64,000 nucleotides of DNA from positions 1 through 64,000 of the forward strand of contig NZ_JAHLPX010000007.1 in the NCBI RefSeq assembly GCF_018918145.1. The letters run 5' to 3'. Below the pieces are notes generated by a model, which worked only from the letters and a program-made list of their open reading frames with translations, made no database searches and was not told the DNA's origin. A program made the position numbers and the translations under genes. Shown here piece after piece: positions 62,607 through 64,000 of this stretch. Origin of the DNA: Anaerotignum sp. MSJ-24 (lineage in GTDB: Bacteria; Bacillota; Clostridia; Lachnospirales; Anaerotignaceae). Position 1 is the stretch's first letter, and every line of letters starts with the position of its first letter.

Positions 62607-64000
62607 TTATAACTGACCTTCGAGAACAGTCTTAGCTGTTTCAAGAGCTTCGGCAATCTTGGTTGCGTCTTTACCGCCGGCCTGAGCCATGTTGGGACGT
62701 CCGCCGCCGCCACCGCCGCATACTGCTGCCGCAGCCTTTATGATGTTTCCGGCATGAGCACCTGCTTTAACAGCATCGTCTGTTGCCATAGCAAGAAGGC
62801 TTACTTTTCCGTCCTTTGCCGATGCAAGAACAACTACACCGCTGCCAAGCTTATTCTTAAGCTGATCGCCCATTGTTCTGAGTGCATTTGCATCGGAATC
62901 TTTGATTTCCGCACATACAAGCTTAATGCCTTTTACGTCAACTGCACTTGAAAGAATGCCTTCTGCCGCACTGCCGGCCATTTTAGCCTTGAGTGATTCA
63001 AGCTCTTTAGCTGTCTGACGCTGTTCAGCAATTACGCCCTCAACTCTCTTAACAAGGTTTTCGGGTGTTGCCTTAACAGCGGAGCAAACTGTCTTAAGAA
63101 GCTCGTCCTGATGCTGATAATATTTAAGAGCTGCCGCACCTGTAAGAGCTTCAATTCTTCTTACGCCGGCTGCAATACCGCTTTCCGAAACAATCTTGAA
63201 TGAGCCGACCTGTGATGTGTTGCTGAGATGAGCACCGCCACAGAACTCAATGCTGTAATCGCCCATGTTTACGACACGAACTATATTGCCGTATTTTTCT
63301 CCGAAGAGAGCCATAGCGCCAAGCTTTCTTGCGTCTTCGATACTCTGAAGGCTTGTTGTTATGGGAAGGCCTTCGAGAACCTTTTCGTTTACAATATCCT
63401 CAACCTGCTGTAACTCTTCGGGAGTCATTGCGGCGAAGTGAGTAAAGTCGAAACGAAGTCTGTCGGGAGTTACGTAAGAACCGGCCTGTTCAACGTGTGT
63501 TCCGAGAACAGTACGGAGTGCCTTCTGAAGAAGATGAGTAGCAGAGTGGTTTCTTGATGTGCCAAGACGTTTAACCATGTCAATTTCTGCTGTTGCAGTA
63601 TCGCCTACGGAAATACTGCCTTCTGTAACTGTACCGATATGAGCAATCTTACCGCCGATAACCTTGATACAATCGGTTACTTCAACAACGCCCATTTCTG
63701 TTTTAATAGTACCGTTGTCGCCGATCTGTCCACCGCTTTCTGCATAGAAGGGTGTTCTGTCAAGAAATACGGATACTTCATCACCGGCAGAAGCACTGTC
63801 TGCAACTGCGTTGTTGGCAACAAGAGCGATAACCTTTGCATCTGTTACAGGTTTTCCGTCATAGCCGGAGAATTCAGTAACCATAGCTGTGTCAAGCTGA
63901 TGATAAACTGTTTCGCTTGCACCCATGTATGTGTCAACCTCTCTTGCGGCTCTTGCACGTTCCTTCTGAAGCTGCATTTCGTTTTTGAACGCATCTTCAT
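62607..64000 (-). CDS. alaS: Alanyl-tRNA synthetase, C-terminal part (gene runs off the window)
   Basis: The last 460 or so codons of AlaS. The editing domain shows HSATH (HxxxH) and FCGGAH (CxxxH), the zinc site that removes Ser/Gly from tRNA-Ala, and the C-Ala domain ends GGGGGGRPNMAQAGGKD, a hallmark of the family. The catalytic domain and start lie outside (beyond 64000), where the frame continues upstream without a stop. It ends at a strong terminator. Confidence 0.96.
   Translation of the reverse strand, partial: EDAFKNEMQLQKERARAAREVDTYMGASETVYHQLDTAMVTEFSGYDGKPVTDAKVIALVANNAVADSASAGDEVSVFLDRTPFYAESGGQIGDNGTIKTEMGVVEVTDCIKVIGGKIAHIGTVTEGSISVGDTATAEIDMVKRLGTSRNHSATHLLQKALRTVLGTHVEQAGSYVTPDRLRFDFTHFAAMTPEELQQVEDIVNEKVLEGLPITTSLQSIEDARKLGAMALFGEKYGNIVRVVNMGDYSIEFCGGAHLSNTSQVGSFKIVSESGIAAGVRRIEALTGAAALKYYQHQDELLKTVCSAVKATPENLVKRVEGVIAEQRQTAKELESLKAKMAGSAAEGILSSAVDVKGIKLVCAEIKDSDANALRTMGDQLKNKLGSGVVVLASAKDGKVSLLAMATDDAVKAGAHAGNIIKAAAAVCGGGGGGRPNMAQAGGKDATKIAEALETAKTVLEGQL

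Overview
The window reads as a chromosomal segment of a low-GC, anaerobic, endospore-forming member of the Firmicutes, class Clostridia. Evidence: strong GGAGG ribosome binding sites, sigma-A type promoters with 17-bp spacers, several TTG starts, sporulation genes (spoIIP, a ytfI-ytfJ/gerW pair), an [FeFe] hydrogenase, oxygen-sensitive radical-SAM and 2-hydroxyacyl-CoA-dehydratase-activator chemistry, Rex redox control, NADP-type glutamate dehydrogenase and several exported 'stalk-domain' (copper amine oxidase N-terminal-like) and SLH proteins. No phage, transposase, integrase or CRISPR array was found.

Layout. 1-600: the 3' end of a 16S rRNA gene followed directly by tRNA-Tyr, tRNA-Leu, tRNA-Phe and (from its own promoter) tRNA-Gly, with no 23S gene. 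667-7387: housekeeping/proteostasis block DUF503, tig, clpP, clpX, lon, engB. 7412-14860: mixed minus/plus genes (frameshifted M23 peptidase, HD hydrolase, ybaK, Lin0512, ArsC/Spx-like, DUF2161 nuclease-fold, pepP, DUF362-ferredoxin, ridA, YheO-type regulator). 15074-20024: an autoregulated TetR plus a 1415-residue double-activase protein that matches the gene layout I recall for the clostridial plasmalogen operon. 20265-23410: radical SAM, SHOCT-like acidic protein, signal peptidase I, cyclase (C-terminal frameshift). 23639-28270: an AT-rich two-gene McrBC-like defence module (coiled-coil AAA+ GTPase/ATPase plus DUF2357/PD-(D/E)XK nuclease). 28382-34693: DUF1858, ABC-F, rex, macro domain, a large exported stalk-domain protein whose promoter carries a G8 tract. 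35116-39846: a tight operon joining a Lit-like lipoprotein transacylase, ytfI, ytfJ and a Card1/Can2-like CARF nuclease, then a membrane protein and a lipoprotein. 39909-46000: ychF, a DUF1016 nuclease flanked by 40-bp direct repeats, spoIIP, a CmpB-like membrane protein, ftsH. 46164-57884: SLH protein, EamA transporter, fba, a divergent lspA, 6S RNA, gdhA, a phytase-like esterase and two tandem exported alpha/beta hydrolases. 57998-64000: SDR, HydA-type hydrogenase with a NuoF/GltD-like flavoprotein, and the 3' part of alaS.

How genes work together. Three lipoprotein/secretion functions (lepB, lspA, lit) fit the many exported proteins. ClpXP, Lon and FtsH are the main proteases. Rex, the hydrogenase pair, DUF362-ferredoxin and gdhA point to NAD(P)H/ferredoxin balancing in fermentation. 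Three nuclease-type defence candidates (McrBC-like pair, DUF1016, Card1-like) lie scattered rather than in one island. Two genes (M23 peptidase and cyclase) carry single-base frameshifts that look like either recent decay or sequencing error. Small hairpin-forming repeats recur at three intergenic sites.
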